Shown piece by piece: positions 50,601-59,454 of a stretch of 64,000 nucleotides of DNA (positions are counted from its first letter, which is position 1; each line of letters begins with the position of its first letter). A model generated the notes under the pieces. That model ran no database searches. It was not told the origin of the DNA and was given only the letters and a program-made list of their open reading frames with translations. The stretch spans positions 1 through 64,000 of the forward strand of contig NZ_FOEQ01000015.1 of assembly GCF_900110655.1 (NCBI RefSeq). The letters run 5' to 3'. Source of the DNA: Pseudomonas soli. Its GTDB lineage: Bacteria; Pseudomonadota; Gammaproteobacteria; Pseudomonadales; Pseudomonadaceae. The position numbers were made by a program, and so were the translations under genes.

Positions 50601-53088
50601 CCTGTATTTCGAGCATTTGGCCCAACAGAGCGCCGGCGTGCTCATAGGGTTCAAGATCGCATTGGGAGCAATACCATTCCTGGGGCTGCCGATCAGCATC
50701 TATGACACATTCGTCAGTGCAACTGAGGTGGTGAAGGCTTTTTCCACGGGTTCGTCGTGTGACATCCTGCAAGCTCTCAACGACTTCATCGTCTCGTTGA
50801 TTGATGTAGCAATGGATGCACTCGGAGGCGGTACTGGCATCAGCAGCACGTCTCTGCGTCGAGCGACAGGGATACGTCGCATCCATGGGCAGGGCGAACT
50901 GATCACCCGCCGGTATCAGGATTCATCCCCCCAGCGCAGCCTGGACCGCTTCACTGGGCTCGAATATGAGCAGCCTCTATCGCTCGCGGGGCTGAAAACG
51001 GCCACACATGGCAAATACAAAGGCATCTATCGGCATACCGAAGGACACTTCATCCTCGTTGGCAAGCAAACCTACAAAGTGAGCTGGGACGCGACCGCCC
51101 GCACCTGGCAACTAGATGGCAACACCCGCCACCGATGGAAACGCGCAATCGCTCAAGACCAGAACGGTCAGTGGGACACTCATTTCGCCCTCTATGGCGT
51201 GCACCGCCAGGGGGCAGGCGGCGGCGGCGGACAAGCCCTTGGCCGCGTAGCCGATACGCTGGAGCCACTCTGGCCAGCAGCGATACGCGAACGCTTGCCA
51301 CGCTGGTGGCGAGACCACGCCTATCGCCAGCACAACCGCTTGCGCGACAGCATTACCCGCGACATGCAGCTACTGCAGCCCCGTGCCAACGAGCTCAATC
51401 AACACATGAAGCGCGCTTTGGAACAACAGGGAAAACTCGACGCGTCACTGAAAGCTTCGCTCGAAAAGACCCTCGCCGACGCCGAGCGCATTCACCGTGA
51501 CTGCCAGGCATTCCAGCAGGTTGCCGCCGGACGAATTCGCAAACGAGCTCAAGATCAGGCGAAGGATCTGGCCATACTCATTTGCAATGGTCGTCAACGC
51601 CTTAGCGACGAAGCCCATACTCAACTCAGTCACGTGATGGATGAGATAGAGAGTCTCAAACAACGTCTTCAGCAAAAATCCATCGAGCTTTCACCAGGCC
51701 TCGATGACAGACAGCTCCAGGTCGCCTTCGAACAGCTGTCCGAGCTGAGGATCCGCATGAACCAAGCCCGACAACATGCGCTGGCGGCGGTGGATGACAT
51801 CCGCGAGCAAGTCGCCCAGCTACGCACCTGGCGCGATCAGGTGCATCAAGCTGGTGAACATCGGGACTTGTTGACAATCGTCGACAGCACCTTGAGCGCT
51901 TTCAGCGAGCCGGTCCTGAACTACATGACTGTCAGCCAACTGACAGCGCTGCTGGTCAAACCTAGCCACGCGATGAGCGGCGCCGGCATCCGCCTGCAGT
52001 TCTTGATGAAGGAACCGCGAACAACATTGGATCGTGCCCTGTATGCCCTGCATCAACTCGGCGCAACACAAGCCTCGGCCACGCAACGTATAACCATCAT
52101 GACGGCGTCGATACAGCATTCCGAACGCTTTCGTCATCAGTTGAAATACTGGCTCGGCAGCTACACAACGTACATCGACCACGCTGCCGCGCAGCGCCTG
52201 GAGTCGTCACTGACGGCCTATGAAGCACATTTCAGGAGGCTGCTGCTCAATAAAACCAAGCCCGCCCCGCTGGCTAGCAAAAAGGGCACCAGCCAGCCGC
52301 GCGTATTCGAGACCATCGACAACCGCCTGCTGGTCGGTGAACCCGACCAGCATAGCCTCAACGTCTACCGCATCACCGGGGTCAACGGGCGGACCGAAAT
52401 CTATCATCAGGACCGCTCGGGAAAATTCACCCTGACCAACCCTGACACCGCTCCCAGCCCGGGGGGTAGCGTATCCCTGAAAGAGCTGAGTAACGAGGCC
52501 AGACGGCAATTGGGCGAACTGCAAGCGTATCGAGCCAAGGTACAGCAGTACGCGCATCAAGGCATGGACGGCGCGAGTCTCGATGATCTCATGCAGTTCA
52601 AGGCCACCGATCTGGAAAGCCTCGCACTGCGAATTGCCGAACAGGCGCATGACGACGACCTGGTACGGCAGTTGCGCGACATGGCACTGGAGGCAAGGCG
52701 GTATGGCAAGACACTTCGCGTCGACTTCATCATCGGTACGGGCCAACCCAATAGTGCACACCTTGATTATTTGCACGAAGCAGGCCTGGTGCGCATCGAG
52801 AAGGAGGGCGGGCTGGTGGAGCGGCGACGGACCAGCGATGGCCGCAGGGACTTCCTGCAGGAATTTGTGGTACTCGATACCCGTGGCGCCTCGCCACGCC
52901 CACTATGGTATGCCCACTTCCATTTCAACAAGGCCAATCCCACCTTCGACGAGTACGTCAAGGCGCACTTGAAGACCGTCCCTCAAAGGCGCCTGGGGCG
53001 GGAATGGCAAGACAGCCACGTCGAGCAGATCTGGCGTGGTGAACTGACGCGAGCCATTGCCCGCAAGCACTTCGCGACATTGTTCTGA
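47689..53088 (+). CDS. Giant dermonecrotic-toxin-domain (DUF6543) protein
   Basis: 1799-residue protein of a class common in pseudomonads and annotated as toxin-like; no signal peptide. Residues 1-700 are mostly helical. Residues about 745-930 resemble the DUF6543 domain of the NEL relic at 37630-39200: compare LARRLDLAGRYETAI with its LCRQVDIGGRYQALL, and VLYLPDHPTHGLRQYATLEQ with its IAWIPGDPLSPVARHDSWQ. Residues about 983-1018 form a hydrophobic hairpin (GVLIGFKIALGAIPFLGLPI), a possible membrane-insertion segment. About 1208-1380 is coiled coil. The last 130 residues (LRVDFIIGTGQPNSAHLDYL, PLWYAHFHFNKANPTFDEYV) form a compact domain without a recognised catalytic motif. Start MYELTPSLPF has AGAAGG 8 nt upstream. 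Base composition looks less G+C-rich than neighbours. Confidence 0.7.
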   Translation: MYELTPSLPFSLASLPMHAVPPDSPVVHQARQTCEDQQRIFNALLGQAPGVRQVIGEWLNKTLGIIPGQAGLVLGSAQQPARIGLVELTAWAQHHKPTSMIDLRASITGVPDALQQSPSELLERLAALNLSALVRESWINYWGERAQGTPRSRKEQARIQYQRHFEAAVEIAFASDPSATVLRPVLSVMDHPEWLRIDDRQLFIETPTCEPGALIFSIEGEAGLSLYSPGSNETLSYHTSRPALEARLGESSGQIHYNALDSIDEGFNSLFVSLEARLLATLEHDPGDELGDASAALAQADRLHDHWRCSTVFAMPLALEPADQDDLPGPSLFELAPFGLEVPCSTRAQMIARQMEKLTRLSHQDLEACQRQHDLLLAARKAAQTQIEAILASAKWHSDARPFNAPPALSTAHGQALLAHARMKALLGELTPDVLALVEALASPHDNSPLTASLVLRSAPEDPSSSAREQLLHEVIVITRRTPRDTPDTRHPFAIYWIGGPGGLLQCDDQAALARYLSQFDPKLSLRLEPIVGDSLAHALDAQLAHARRAWQALQNEKGVDAAAPGLVQAKQSLGQHLQVSCKGAREAALSVLRAEQQLASKLGSSPTAFAKMNDEARNAFKALAKDYLNAMRDSQALIERDLPERNAFCQRLVSQTLIADFDDFSGGQIVLQLPLSTSWRNHPVGGGGTPGTPTRPVLTASQETEEITLESLLLNNLDSTMLERLRFAKPKRADGQPLGQPMEEGLDHAYLQSLARRLDLAGRYETAIHAAFSDPDESDYAHAYRRECLIAPHRLLLKLQNLLYHQRGDLDNIGHAILSVAIDADSRTAFQADGHDIQLLPASLAVGGEDTDEQPTTLSGITFIEDRIRKVTVLYLPDHPTHGLRQYATLEQARQALLDERDDYLVSRALSGNPDAHRSRLREARVRHFEHMIVAGAAWPATTSLAAHLLDGHRGRLVMEHRATARSNLDLYFEHLAQQSAGVLIGFKIALGAIPFLGLPISIYDTFVSATEVVKAFSTGSSCDILQALNDFIVSLIDVAMDALGGGTGISSTSLRRATGIRRIHGQGELITRRYQDSSPQRSLDRFTGLEYEQPLSLAGLKTATHGKYKGIYRHTEGHFILVGKQTYKVSWDATARTWQLDGNTRHRWKRAIAQDQNGQWDTHFALYGVHRQGAGGGGGQALGRVADTLEPLWPAAIRERLPRWWRDHAYRQHNRLRDSITRDMQLLQPRANELNQHMKRALEQQGKLDASLKASLEKTLADAERIHRDCQAFQQVAAGRIRKRAQDQAKDLAILICNGRQRLSDEAHTQLSHVMDEIESLKQRLQQKSIELSPGLDDRQLQVAFEQLSELRIRMNQARQHALAAVDDIREQVAQLRTWRDQVHQAGEHRDLLTIVDSTLSAFSEPVLNYMTVSQLTALLVKPSHAMSGAGIRLQFLMKEPRTTLDRALYALHQLGATQASATQRITIMTASIQHSERFRHQLKYWLGSYTTYIDHAAAQRLESSLTAYEAHFRRLLLNKTKPAPLASKKGTSQPRVFETIDNRLLVGEPDQHSLNVYRITGVNGRTEIYHQDRSGKFTLTNPDTAPSPGGSVSLKELSNEARRQLGELQAYRAKVQQYAHQGMDGASLDDLMQFKATDLESLALRIAEQAHDDDLVRQLRDMALEARRYGKTLRVDFIIGTGQPNSAHLDYLHEAGLVRIEKEGGLVERRRTSDGRRDFLQEFVVLDTRGASPRPLWYAHFHFNKANPTFDEYVKAHLKTVPQRRLGREWQDSHVEQIWRGELTRAIARKHFATLF

Positions 53089-53094
53089 TCGGCC

Positions 53095-53120
53095 GCGAGG
53101 GGCTCGGCCAAGCCCCTCGC
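53095..53120 (+). terminator. Hairpin after the giant gene
   Basis: GCGAGGGGCT-CGGCCA-AGCCCCTCGC, a perfect 10-bp stem 7 nt after the stop; no T-run. Confidence 0.65.
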
Positions 53121-53204
53121 GCCATGCATCGACAGACACCATCAACATGAGAGAAACTCAACATTCCTGATCAGCCTGCGCCAGAATATCGTTGGAGTTT
53201 CACC

Positions 53205-54122
53205 GTGCTGGAAATACGCCACTTGAAAACCCTTCACGCCTTGCGTGAAGCCGACAGTCTGGTGGAAGCCGCTGAGCGGTTGCACCTTACGCAGTCGGCG
53301 CTGTCGCACCAGTTCAAGGAACTGGAAGAACGCCTCGGCTTGCCACTGTTCACGCGCAAGACCAAGCCGATCCGCTTCACCAGCGCCGGCCTGCGCCTGC
53401 TGCAACTGGCCGACGCCACCCTGCCCCTGCTACGTGGAGCCGAGCGTGATATCGCCCGCCTTGCCGGCGGCACCGCTGGGCGCCTGCACATGGCCATCGA
53501 ATGCCACAGCTGCTTCCAGTGGCTGATGCCAACCATCGACCAGTTCCGCGATGCCTGGCCGGAGGTGGAACTGGACCTGGCATCGGGTTTTGCTTTCGCG
53601 CCACTGCCGGCCCTGGCCCGCGGCGATCTCGACCTGGTGGTGACCTCCGACCCGGTGGACCTGGCCGGCATCACGTACGTGCCGTTGTTCACCTACGAGG
53701 CCATGCTCGCCGTTGCCAACCAGCACCCGTTGGCCGGCAAGCCCTATATCGTGCCCGAGGACCTGCTCGACCAGACCCTGATCACCTACCCGGTGGAACG
53801 CGACCGCCTGGACATCTTCACCCGCTTCCTGGAGCCGGCCGACATCGAGCCGGCCGCGGTGCGCACCTCGGAGCTGACGGTGATGATGATGCAACTGGTG
53901 GCCAGCGGCCGTGGCGTGTGCGGCATGCCGCACTGGGCCCTGCACGAGTACAGCTCGCGCGGCTATGTGAAGGGCAAGCGACTGGGCGACAAAGGGTTGT
54001 TCGCCACCCTTTACGCGGCAGTGCGCACCGACATGCTCGACGCCCCGTACATGCGCGACTTCCTGCTGACCGCCAAGGACACCTCGTTCGCCACGCTCGA
54101 CGGAGTCAGCGCGGTGCGTTGA
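53205..54122 (+). CDS. metR: LysR-family methionine regulator MetR
   Basis: 305-residue LysR-type activator of methionine synthesis genes. Its helix-turn-helix is SLVEAAERLHLTQSALSHQF. The effector domain starts LHMAIECHSCFQWLMPTIDQ, which is the MetR signature and should sense homocysteine. A GTG start has TTGGAG 7 nt upstream. The final 17 nt overlap the convergent Nudix gene. No met gene lies next to it. Confidence 0.92.
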   Translation: MLEIRHLKTLHALREADSLVEAAERLHLTQSALSHQFKELEERLGLPLFTRKTKPIRFTSAGLRLLQLADATLPLLRGAERDIARLAGGTAGRLHMAIECHSCFQWLMPTIDQFRDAWPEVELDLASGFAFAPLPALARGDLDLVVTSDPVDLAGITYVPLFTYEAMLAVANQHPLAGKPYIVPEDLLDQTLITYPVERDRLDIFTRFLEPADIEPAAVRTSELTVMMMQLVASGRGVCGMPHWALHEYSSRGYVKGKRLGDKGLFATLYAAVRTDMLDAPYMRDFLLTAKDTSFATLDGVSAVR

Positions 54123-54519
54123 AGCCTTCGCGCCACAGCGGCAGGATCAGGTCGCGAGTCAGCGGCGCCAGGTTCAGCGTGTTCGCTTGATCGACGGCCA
54201 GCCAGATCACCTCTTCGATTTCCGCCGCCGGGACCACCGCCTCGCGGCACTCGACACGGAACATTTCGGCCTGGACTTCAAAGCCCGGCTCGTTGGCGGC
54301 CGGGGCACTGAAGCGGCCCAGGTGGACGGCCTGGGCGGGATCGACGCGCAGCCCCAGTTCCTCGTGCAGCTCACGCACCAGCGCCTGCGCCGGAGACTCG
54401 CCCGGGTCGATCTTGCCACCCGGCTGCATGAAGGTCAGGGTATCGCGCTTGCGTACCAGCAGGGTTCGCCCCTGGGAGTCAATGAGCAGGGCGGCGGCGA
54501 TTCGGATGGTATTGGGCAT
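54106..54519 (-). CDS. Nudix hydrolase
   Basis: 137-residue pyrophosphohydrolase. The Nudix box G-x5-E-x7-REUxEExGU is complete in GKIDPGESPAQALVRELHEE followed by LGL, so divalent metal binding is intact. Start MPNTIRIAAALLIDSQGR. The substrate is probably a nucleoside diphosphate derivative but cannot be told. The 3' end overlaps metR by 17 nt in convergent orientation. Confidence 0.88.
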   Translation of the reverse strand: MPNTIRIAAALLIDSQGRTLLVRKRDTLTFMQPGGKIDPGESPAQALVRELHEELGLRVDPAQAVHLGRFSAPAANEPGFEVQAEMFRVECREAVVPAAEIEEVIWLAVDQANTLNLAPLTRDLILPLWREGFNAPR

Positions 54520-54565
54520 GGTGGACACTCGGTTTACTCCAGTTGCGCAGAATACCTGACAAGGC

Positions 54566-54639
54566 TCAATCGCGGGGCAAGCCCGCTCCCATGAGTACCT
54601 GGCAGGGCTGTCGTGGGAGTGGGCTTGCCCCGCGATTGA
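54566..54639. repeat. Inverted REP pair (BIME-like)
   Basis: TCAATCGCGGGGCAAGCCCG plus CTCCCA at 54566-54591 and its near-perfect inverse TGGGAGTGGGCTTGCCCCGC plus GATTGA at 54614-54639, separated by 22 nt. Two full REP units face each other between the Nudix gene and lhr. Confidence 0.9.
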
Positions 54640-54700
54640 GCCAGAACAGGCAGACGAACGGCCCCTTGCCATTGCCCTGCTTACCCGCCATAACCAACCC

Positions 54701-57700
54701 ATGAACCTGCCCGCCCCCCTGCACCCGGTGCTCGACCTGTTCCACCCCGCCGTCGCCACCTGGTTCCGCCAAAGCTTTGCCACGGTCACCGAAGCCCAGG
54801 CCGGCGCCTGGCCGCTGATCCATGCCGGCCAGTCGATGCTGCTGGCCGCGCCGACCGGCTCGGGCAAGACCCTCAGCGCCTTCCTCGCGGTGCTCGACGA
54901 GTTGTTCCGCCAAGGGCTGGAACAGGACGGCGAGCTACCTGCGCAAACCCAGGTGGTCTATGTGTCGCCGCTCAAGGCGCTGTCCAATGACATTCGCCTC
55001 AACCTCGATGCGCCGCTCGAGGGCATCGGCCACCAGCTCGCCCAACTGGGTCTCAAGGCCCCGCGCATCACCACCGCCGTGCGCACCGGCGACACGCCCC
55101 AGAAGGAGCGCGCCGCCATGCGCAAGCTGGCGCCGCACATCCTGGTGACCACGCCAGAATCATTGTATGTACTGATGGGCTCGGCCTCCGGTCGCCAGGG
55201 GCTGGCCAGTGTGCACACGGTGATCGTCGACGAGATCCATGCCCTGGCCGGCAACAAGCGTGGCTGCCACCTGGCGCTGACCCTGGAACGCCTGCAGGCC
55301 TTCGCTGGCCGACCTTTGAGGCGTATCGGCCTGTCCGCGACCCAACGGCCGGTGGAGCGCGTGGCGCAGTTTCTGGTTGGCCACGGACAGCCCTGTGCCA
55401 TCGTCGATATCGGCCATGTCCGCCAACGCGACCTGGCTCTGGAAGTACCGCCTGTGCCACTGGGCGCGGTCATGGCCACCGATGTCTGGAGCCTGGTCTA
55501 CGAGCGGCTCGTGGTGCTCGCCCGCGAGCATCGCACCACGCTGGTATTCGTCAACACCCGACGCCTGGCCGAGCGCCTGACGCGTCACCTGGGCGAGCGC
55601 CTGGGCAACGACGCGGTCGCCGCCCATCACGGCAGTCTGGCAAAGGAACATCGCCTGGTCGCCGAGCAGCGGCTCAAGGCTGGCGAACTGCAGGTGCTGG
55701 TGGCCACCGCGTCGCTGGAGCTGGGCATCGATATCGGCGATGTCGACCTGGTCTGCCAGATCGCCTCGCCCGGCTCGATTGCCGCGTTCCTACAGCGGGT
55801 CGGACGCTCCGGCCACCAGGTCAATGGCACCCCCAAGGGCCGCCTGTTCCCCACCTCGCGGGATGACCTGATCGAATGCGTGGCGTTGCTCGACTGCGTG
55901 CGCCAGGGCGAGCTGGATACCTTGCACATCCCTCACGCGCCGCTTGACGTGCTGGCCCAGCAAATCGTCGCCGAGGTCAGCAACCTGCCGTGGTCCGAAC
56001 GCGCCCTGTTCGACCTGCTGCGCCAGGCGACGCCTTATGCCGAGCTGGACGAGCGCCATTACCAGGCCTTGCTGCGCATGCTCGCCGAGGGCTACAACGG
56101 CCGCCAGGGGGTGCGCGGCGCCTACCTGCACCGCGATGCGGTGAACGGCACCCTGCGCGGGCGTCGCGGCAGCCAACTCACCGCGCTCACCAGCGGTGGC
56201 ACCATCCCCGAGACGGCCGACTACGCCGTGCTGCTCGAACCCCAGGCGCTGAACATCGGCAGCGTCAACGAGGATTTCGCCGTCGAGAGCATTGCCGGTG
56301 ACATCTTCCAGCTGGGCAACGCGTCGTACCGCATCCTGCGCGTCGAGCCCGGGCGGGTGCGGGTCGAGGACGCGCACGGCCTGCCACCGACCATTCCGTT
56401 CTGGCTCGGCGAGGCGCCTGGGCGCAGTGACGAGCTGTCTGCTGCGGTAGCCCGGCTGCAGCAGCGTCTCGACCAGCAATTGCAGGACGGCGACGCTCAA
56501 CAGGTGCAGGCCTGGCTCCAGGCGACTTATGAACTGGACGAAGCCTGCGCCAGCCAGCTGCTGGATTACCTCGGCCGTACCTGGCAGGTACTCGGCGCCC
56601 TGCCCTCGCAGCAGACGCTGGTGATGGAGCGCTTTTTCGACGAGTCCGGCGGCACCCAGCTGATCATCCACTCGCCCTTTGGCAGCCGTATCAACCGCGC
56701 CTGGGGCCTGGCCCTGCGCAAGCGCTTCTGCCGCACCTTCAACTTCGAACTGCAGGCGGCGGCCAGCGAGGACGCCATCGTGCTGTCACTGTCCACCAGC
56801 CACAGTTTCGACCTGGACGAGGTGTGGCGCTACCTGAACAGCGGCAGTGCCGAAGCGATCCTGATCCAGGCTTTGCTCGACGCCCCGCTGTTCGGCGTGC
56901 GCTGGCGCTGGAATGCCGCGGTGGCCATGGCCCTGCCGCGTTACGTGGGCGGGCGCAAGGTGGCGCCGCAGATCCAGCGCATGAAAAGCGAGGACCTGGT
57001 GGCGTCGGTATTTCCCGACCAGCTCGCCTGCCTGGAGAACATCGTCGGCGAGCGGCAAATCCCCGATCATCCATTGGTCGAGCAGACCCTCGACGACTGT
57101 CTGCACGAGGCCATGGACAGCGAAGGCTGGCTGGCGCTGCTGCGGCGCATGGAGCACGGTGAAGTAGGCTTGCTCAGTCGCGATTTGCCGGCCCCCTCGC
57201 CGCTGGCCTCGGCGATCCTCAATGCCCGCCCCTACACCTTCCTCGACGACGCGCCGCTGGAAGAGCGGCGCACCCAGGCCGTGCTCAACCGACGCTGGAG
57301 CGACGTGCATAGCGCCGACGACCTGGGCGCGCTCGACGCCGACGCCATTGCCGCGGTGCAGGCCGAAGCCTGGCCCCAGGCTCGCAACCCCGATGAAATG
57401 CATGAGACGCTGATGAGCCTGGGGGCTGTGGCCGAGCACGAAGTAGATGCCAATGGCGCCTGGCGCGACCTGTTGCAGCAATTGGCCAAGGCGGGCCGGG
57501 CCTGTCGCCTGGATACGGGCGAACACCGTCTGTGGCTGGCCCGTGAGCGCCAGCAGGCGCTGTTGACGCTATACCCGGATGCTCGCCTGGAACCGGACAT
57601 GCCGCTATTGCCGGGCTATGACGCCCCCGTCGATAGCGATACCGCCCTCACGGAACTGCTGCGCTGCCGCCTAGATGGCTTTGGCCCGATGACGCTGGAG

Positions 57701-58984
57701 CAGATCGCGACACCTCTGGCGCTGAAGGCCGGCGACTGCGAACAGGCCCTGGCCCGCCTGGAGGGCCAGGGCCATGTGATGCGTGGTCATTTCAGCCCCG
57801 GCCAGCCGCGCCTGCAGTGGTGCGAACGGCACCTGCTGGCGCGTATTCATCGCTACACGGTCAAACGCCTGCGCCAGGAGATCGAACCGGTCAGCCTGCA
57901 GGACTACCTGCGCTTCCTGTTCGACTGGCAGCACATGAGCGGCGAAACCCGGCTGCGTGGGCCGCAGGCGGTATCCGAGGTGCTCGCCCAGCTGCAAGGT
58001 TTTCCCGCCGCCGCCGGGGCCTGGGAGAGCGACCTGCTGCCAGCGCGAATCAAGGACTACAGCCCCCATTGGCTCGATGAGGCCTGCCGCAGCGGCCAGT
58101 GGGCCTGGAGTCGGCTGGCGGCGACGCTGGCGGCCAGCACCCTGGCCAGCACGCCCCTGGTGCTGCTGCCCCGCGAGCAACTGGGGCTGTGGCGCAGCCT
58201 CACCCCCGCGCCCGACCTCGAACAACTGGGTGCCCGCGCGCATCGGGTCCTGCAGACCTTGCAGGAGCAAGGCGCGCTGTTCTTCGACGAACTGGCCCAT
58301 GAAGCCCACCTGCTGCCCAGCGAACTGGAATCGGCGCTGCAGGAACTGGTGGGCTCAGGCCTGGCGAGCGCCGACGGTTTCAGCGGCCTGCGCAGCCTCA
58401 TCAGCCCAGCGGCCAGGCGCAGGCCGCGCACCAGCCGGCGCGGGCACCCAGCACTGTCGAGCAGTATGGTCCATGCCGGGCGCTGGGCCTTGCTGCGCCG
58501 CTCGGCCGCCACGGTCGACAGCGACCAGCGCCTGGAACACGTGGCCCGCAGCCTGCTGCGCCGCTATGGCGTGGTGTGCTGGCGCTTGCTGGAGCGCGAG
58601 AGCGATGTGCTGCCCCCGTGGCGCGCACTGCTGCGCTGCTATCAGCGTCTCGAGGCGCGAGGCGAGATCCGCGGGGGGCGCTTCATTGCCGGGCTGGCGG
58701 GCGAGCAGTTCGCCCTGCCCGAAGCGGTAGGGTTGCTGCGCCAGGTGCGCAACCGCGCGCCAGGCGGGGAACTGGTGTTAGTCAGCGGCTGCGACCCCCT
58801 GAACCTGGTTGGCACACTGCTGCCGGGAACGAAAGTGCCGGCAGTGGCGGGCAATCGGCTGCTGTACCGCGACGGGGTGCCAGTCGCCAGTCGCGTGGCA
58901 GGGAAGTACCTGTTTGCGGTCGAGGCAGCGGCCAGCGAACAGGAGCACTGGCGCCAGCTTCTGTTGCGCGGTACAGCAACCTAG
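54701..58984 (+). CDS. lhr: Large ATP-dependent helicase Lhr
   Basis: 1427-residue superfamily 2 helicase. Motif I is LLAAPTGSGKTLSAFL, motif II VIVDEIHALAG, motif III IGLSATQRPVERV, motif VI AAFLQRVGRSGHQV. After the two RecA lobes (to residue about 400) come the winged-helix and beta-barrel parts of the Lhr core (NVGSVNEDF-type region near 520, DNA-binding HSPFGSRINRAWGLALRKRF), and a long C-terminal domain with several winged-helix repeats, typical of full-length Lhr. The family unwinds DNA and RNA:DNA hybrids and is linked to DNA repair. Length is normal. ATG 54701 is the first family-like start. Confidence 0.94.
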   Translation: MNLPAPLHPVLDLFHPAVATWFRQSFATVTEAQAGAWPLIHAGQSMLLAAPTGSGKTLSAFLAVLDELFRQGLEQDGELPAQTQVVYVSPLKALSNDIRLNLDAPLEGIGHQLAQLGLKAPRITTAVRTGDTPQKERAAMRKLAPHILVTTPESLYVLMGSASGRQGLASVHTVIVDEIHALAGNKRGCHLALTLERLQAFAGRPLRRIGLSATQRPVERVAQFLVGHGQPCAIVDIGHVRQRDLALEVPPVPLGAVMATDVWSLVYERLVVLAREHRTTLVFVNTRRLAERLTRHLGERLGNDAVAAHHGSLAKEHRLVAEQRLKAGELQVLVATASLELGIDIGDVDLVCQIASPGSIAAFLQRVGRSGHQVNGTPKGRLFPTSRDDLIECVALLDCVRQGELDTLHIPHAPLDVLAQQIVAEVSNLPWSERALFDLLRQATPYAELDERHYQALLRMLAEGYNGRQGVRGAYLHRDAVNGTLRGRRGSQLTALTSGGTIPETADYAVLLEPQALNIGSVNEDFAVESIAGDIFQLGNASYRILRVEPGRVRVEDAHGLPPTIPFWLGEAPGRSDELSAAVARLQQRLDQQLQDGDAQQVQAWLQATYELDEACASQLLDYLGRTWQVLGALPSQQTLVMERFFDESGGTQLIIHSPFGSRINRAWGLALRKRFCRTFNFELQAAASEDAIVLSLSTSHSFDLDEVWRYLNSGSAEAILIQALLDAPLFGVRWRWNAAVAMALPRYVGGRKVAPQIQRMKSEDLVASVFPDQLACLENIVGERQIPDHPLVEQTLDDCLHEAMDSEGWLALLRRMEHGEVGLLSRDLPAPSPLASAILNARPYTFLDDAPLEERRTQAVLNRRWSDVHSADDLGALDADAIAAVQAEAWPQARNPDEMHETLMSLGAVAEHEVDANGAWRDLLQQLAKAGRACRLDTGEHRLWLARERQQALLTLYPDARLEPDMPLLPGYDAPVDSDTALTELLRCRLDGFGPMTLEQIATPLALKAGDCEQALARLEGQGHVMRGHFSPGQPRLQWCERHLLARIHRYTVKRLRQEIEPVSLQDYLRFLFDWQHMSGETRLRGPQAVSEVLAQLQGFPAAAGAWESDLLPARIKDYSPHWLDEACRSGQWAWSRLAATLAASTLASTPLVLLPREQLGLWRSLTPAPDLEQLGARAHRVLQTLQEQGALFFDELAHEAHLLPSELESALQELVGSGLASADGFSGLRSLISPAARRRPRTSRRGHPALSSSMVHAGRWALLRRSAATVDSDQRLEHVARSLLRRYGVVCWRLLERESDVLPPWRALLRCYQRLEARGEIRGGRFIAGLAGEQFALPEAVGLLRQVRNRAPGGELVLVSGCDPLNLVGTLLPGTKVPAVAGNRLLYRDGVPVASRVAGKYLFAVEAAASEQEHWRQLLLRGTAT

Positions 58985-58986
58985 AG

Positions 58987-59006
58987 AGCGGCGGTGTACC
59001 GCCGCT
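58987..59006. terminator. Palindrome between lhr and rpmE2
   Basis: AGCGGCGGT-GT-ACCGCCGCT, a perfect 9-bp stem between the convergent stops; no strong T-run. Confidence 0.6.
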
Positions 59007-59015
59007 ACCGCAGGT

Positions 59016-59273
59016 TCAGCCCTTGGCCTGGAACCCGGCGAAGCGCTTGTTGAACCCGGCCACCCGCCCTTCCACCGTGGTCTTGCGCTGCTGCCCGGTG
59101 TACACCGGATGCGAGGCGCTGGAGACATCCAGCGCGACGTAGGGGTAGGTCTGGCCATCGCTGTGCACCTGGGTGCGATCGGTATCCACCGTGGAACCGA
59201 TCAGGAAGTACACATCGGCAGCCGTATCGTGGAACAGCACCGGGCGATAGTCGGGGTGAATGCCAGCTTTCAT
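59016..59273 (-). CDS. rpmE2: Ribosomal protein L31 type B (zinc-independent)
   Basis: 85-residue L31 paralogue that replaces the zinc-binding L31 of the large subunit when zinc is short, freeing zinc from ribosomes. It has no Cys at all, so the zinc ribbon is lost. Signatures are MKAGIHPDYRPVLFHD and SSASHPVYTGQQRKTTVEGR then VAGFNKRF. AGGAG precedes the start. A Zur-type palindrome lies in its promoter. Confidence 0.94.
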   Translation of the reverse strand: MKAGIHPDYRPVLFHDTAADVYFLIGSTVDTDRTQVHSDGQTYPYVALDVSSASHPVYTGQQRKTTVEGRVAGFNKRFAGFQAKG

Positions 59274-59297
59274 GACGCAATCTCCTGGAAAGCAATA

Positions 59298-59319
59298 GTG
59301 ATACTTTATAACGTATCAC
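59298..59319 (-). promoter_or_regulatory. Candidate Zur box of rpmE2
   Basis: GTGATAC-TTTATAAC-GTATCAC is a palindrome with 7-nt arms 25 nt upstream of the rpmE2 start. It includes the TTATAAC core and GTATCAC ends typical of gammaproteobacterial Zur sites. Derepression at low zinc is expected. Confidence 0.7.
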
Positions 59320-59454
59320 AATGCGAATGATTTTCGATACACGAGTTTTCATTTTTCTGCCGCCCGGTGCGCTGGCAAAACGCCGCCCAACCGGGCTATG
59401 GTCGGCCTTTGCCCAGGCCCCTGAGCCTGACCGAGCCATCCGCAAGGACCCCGT

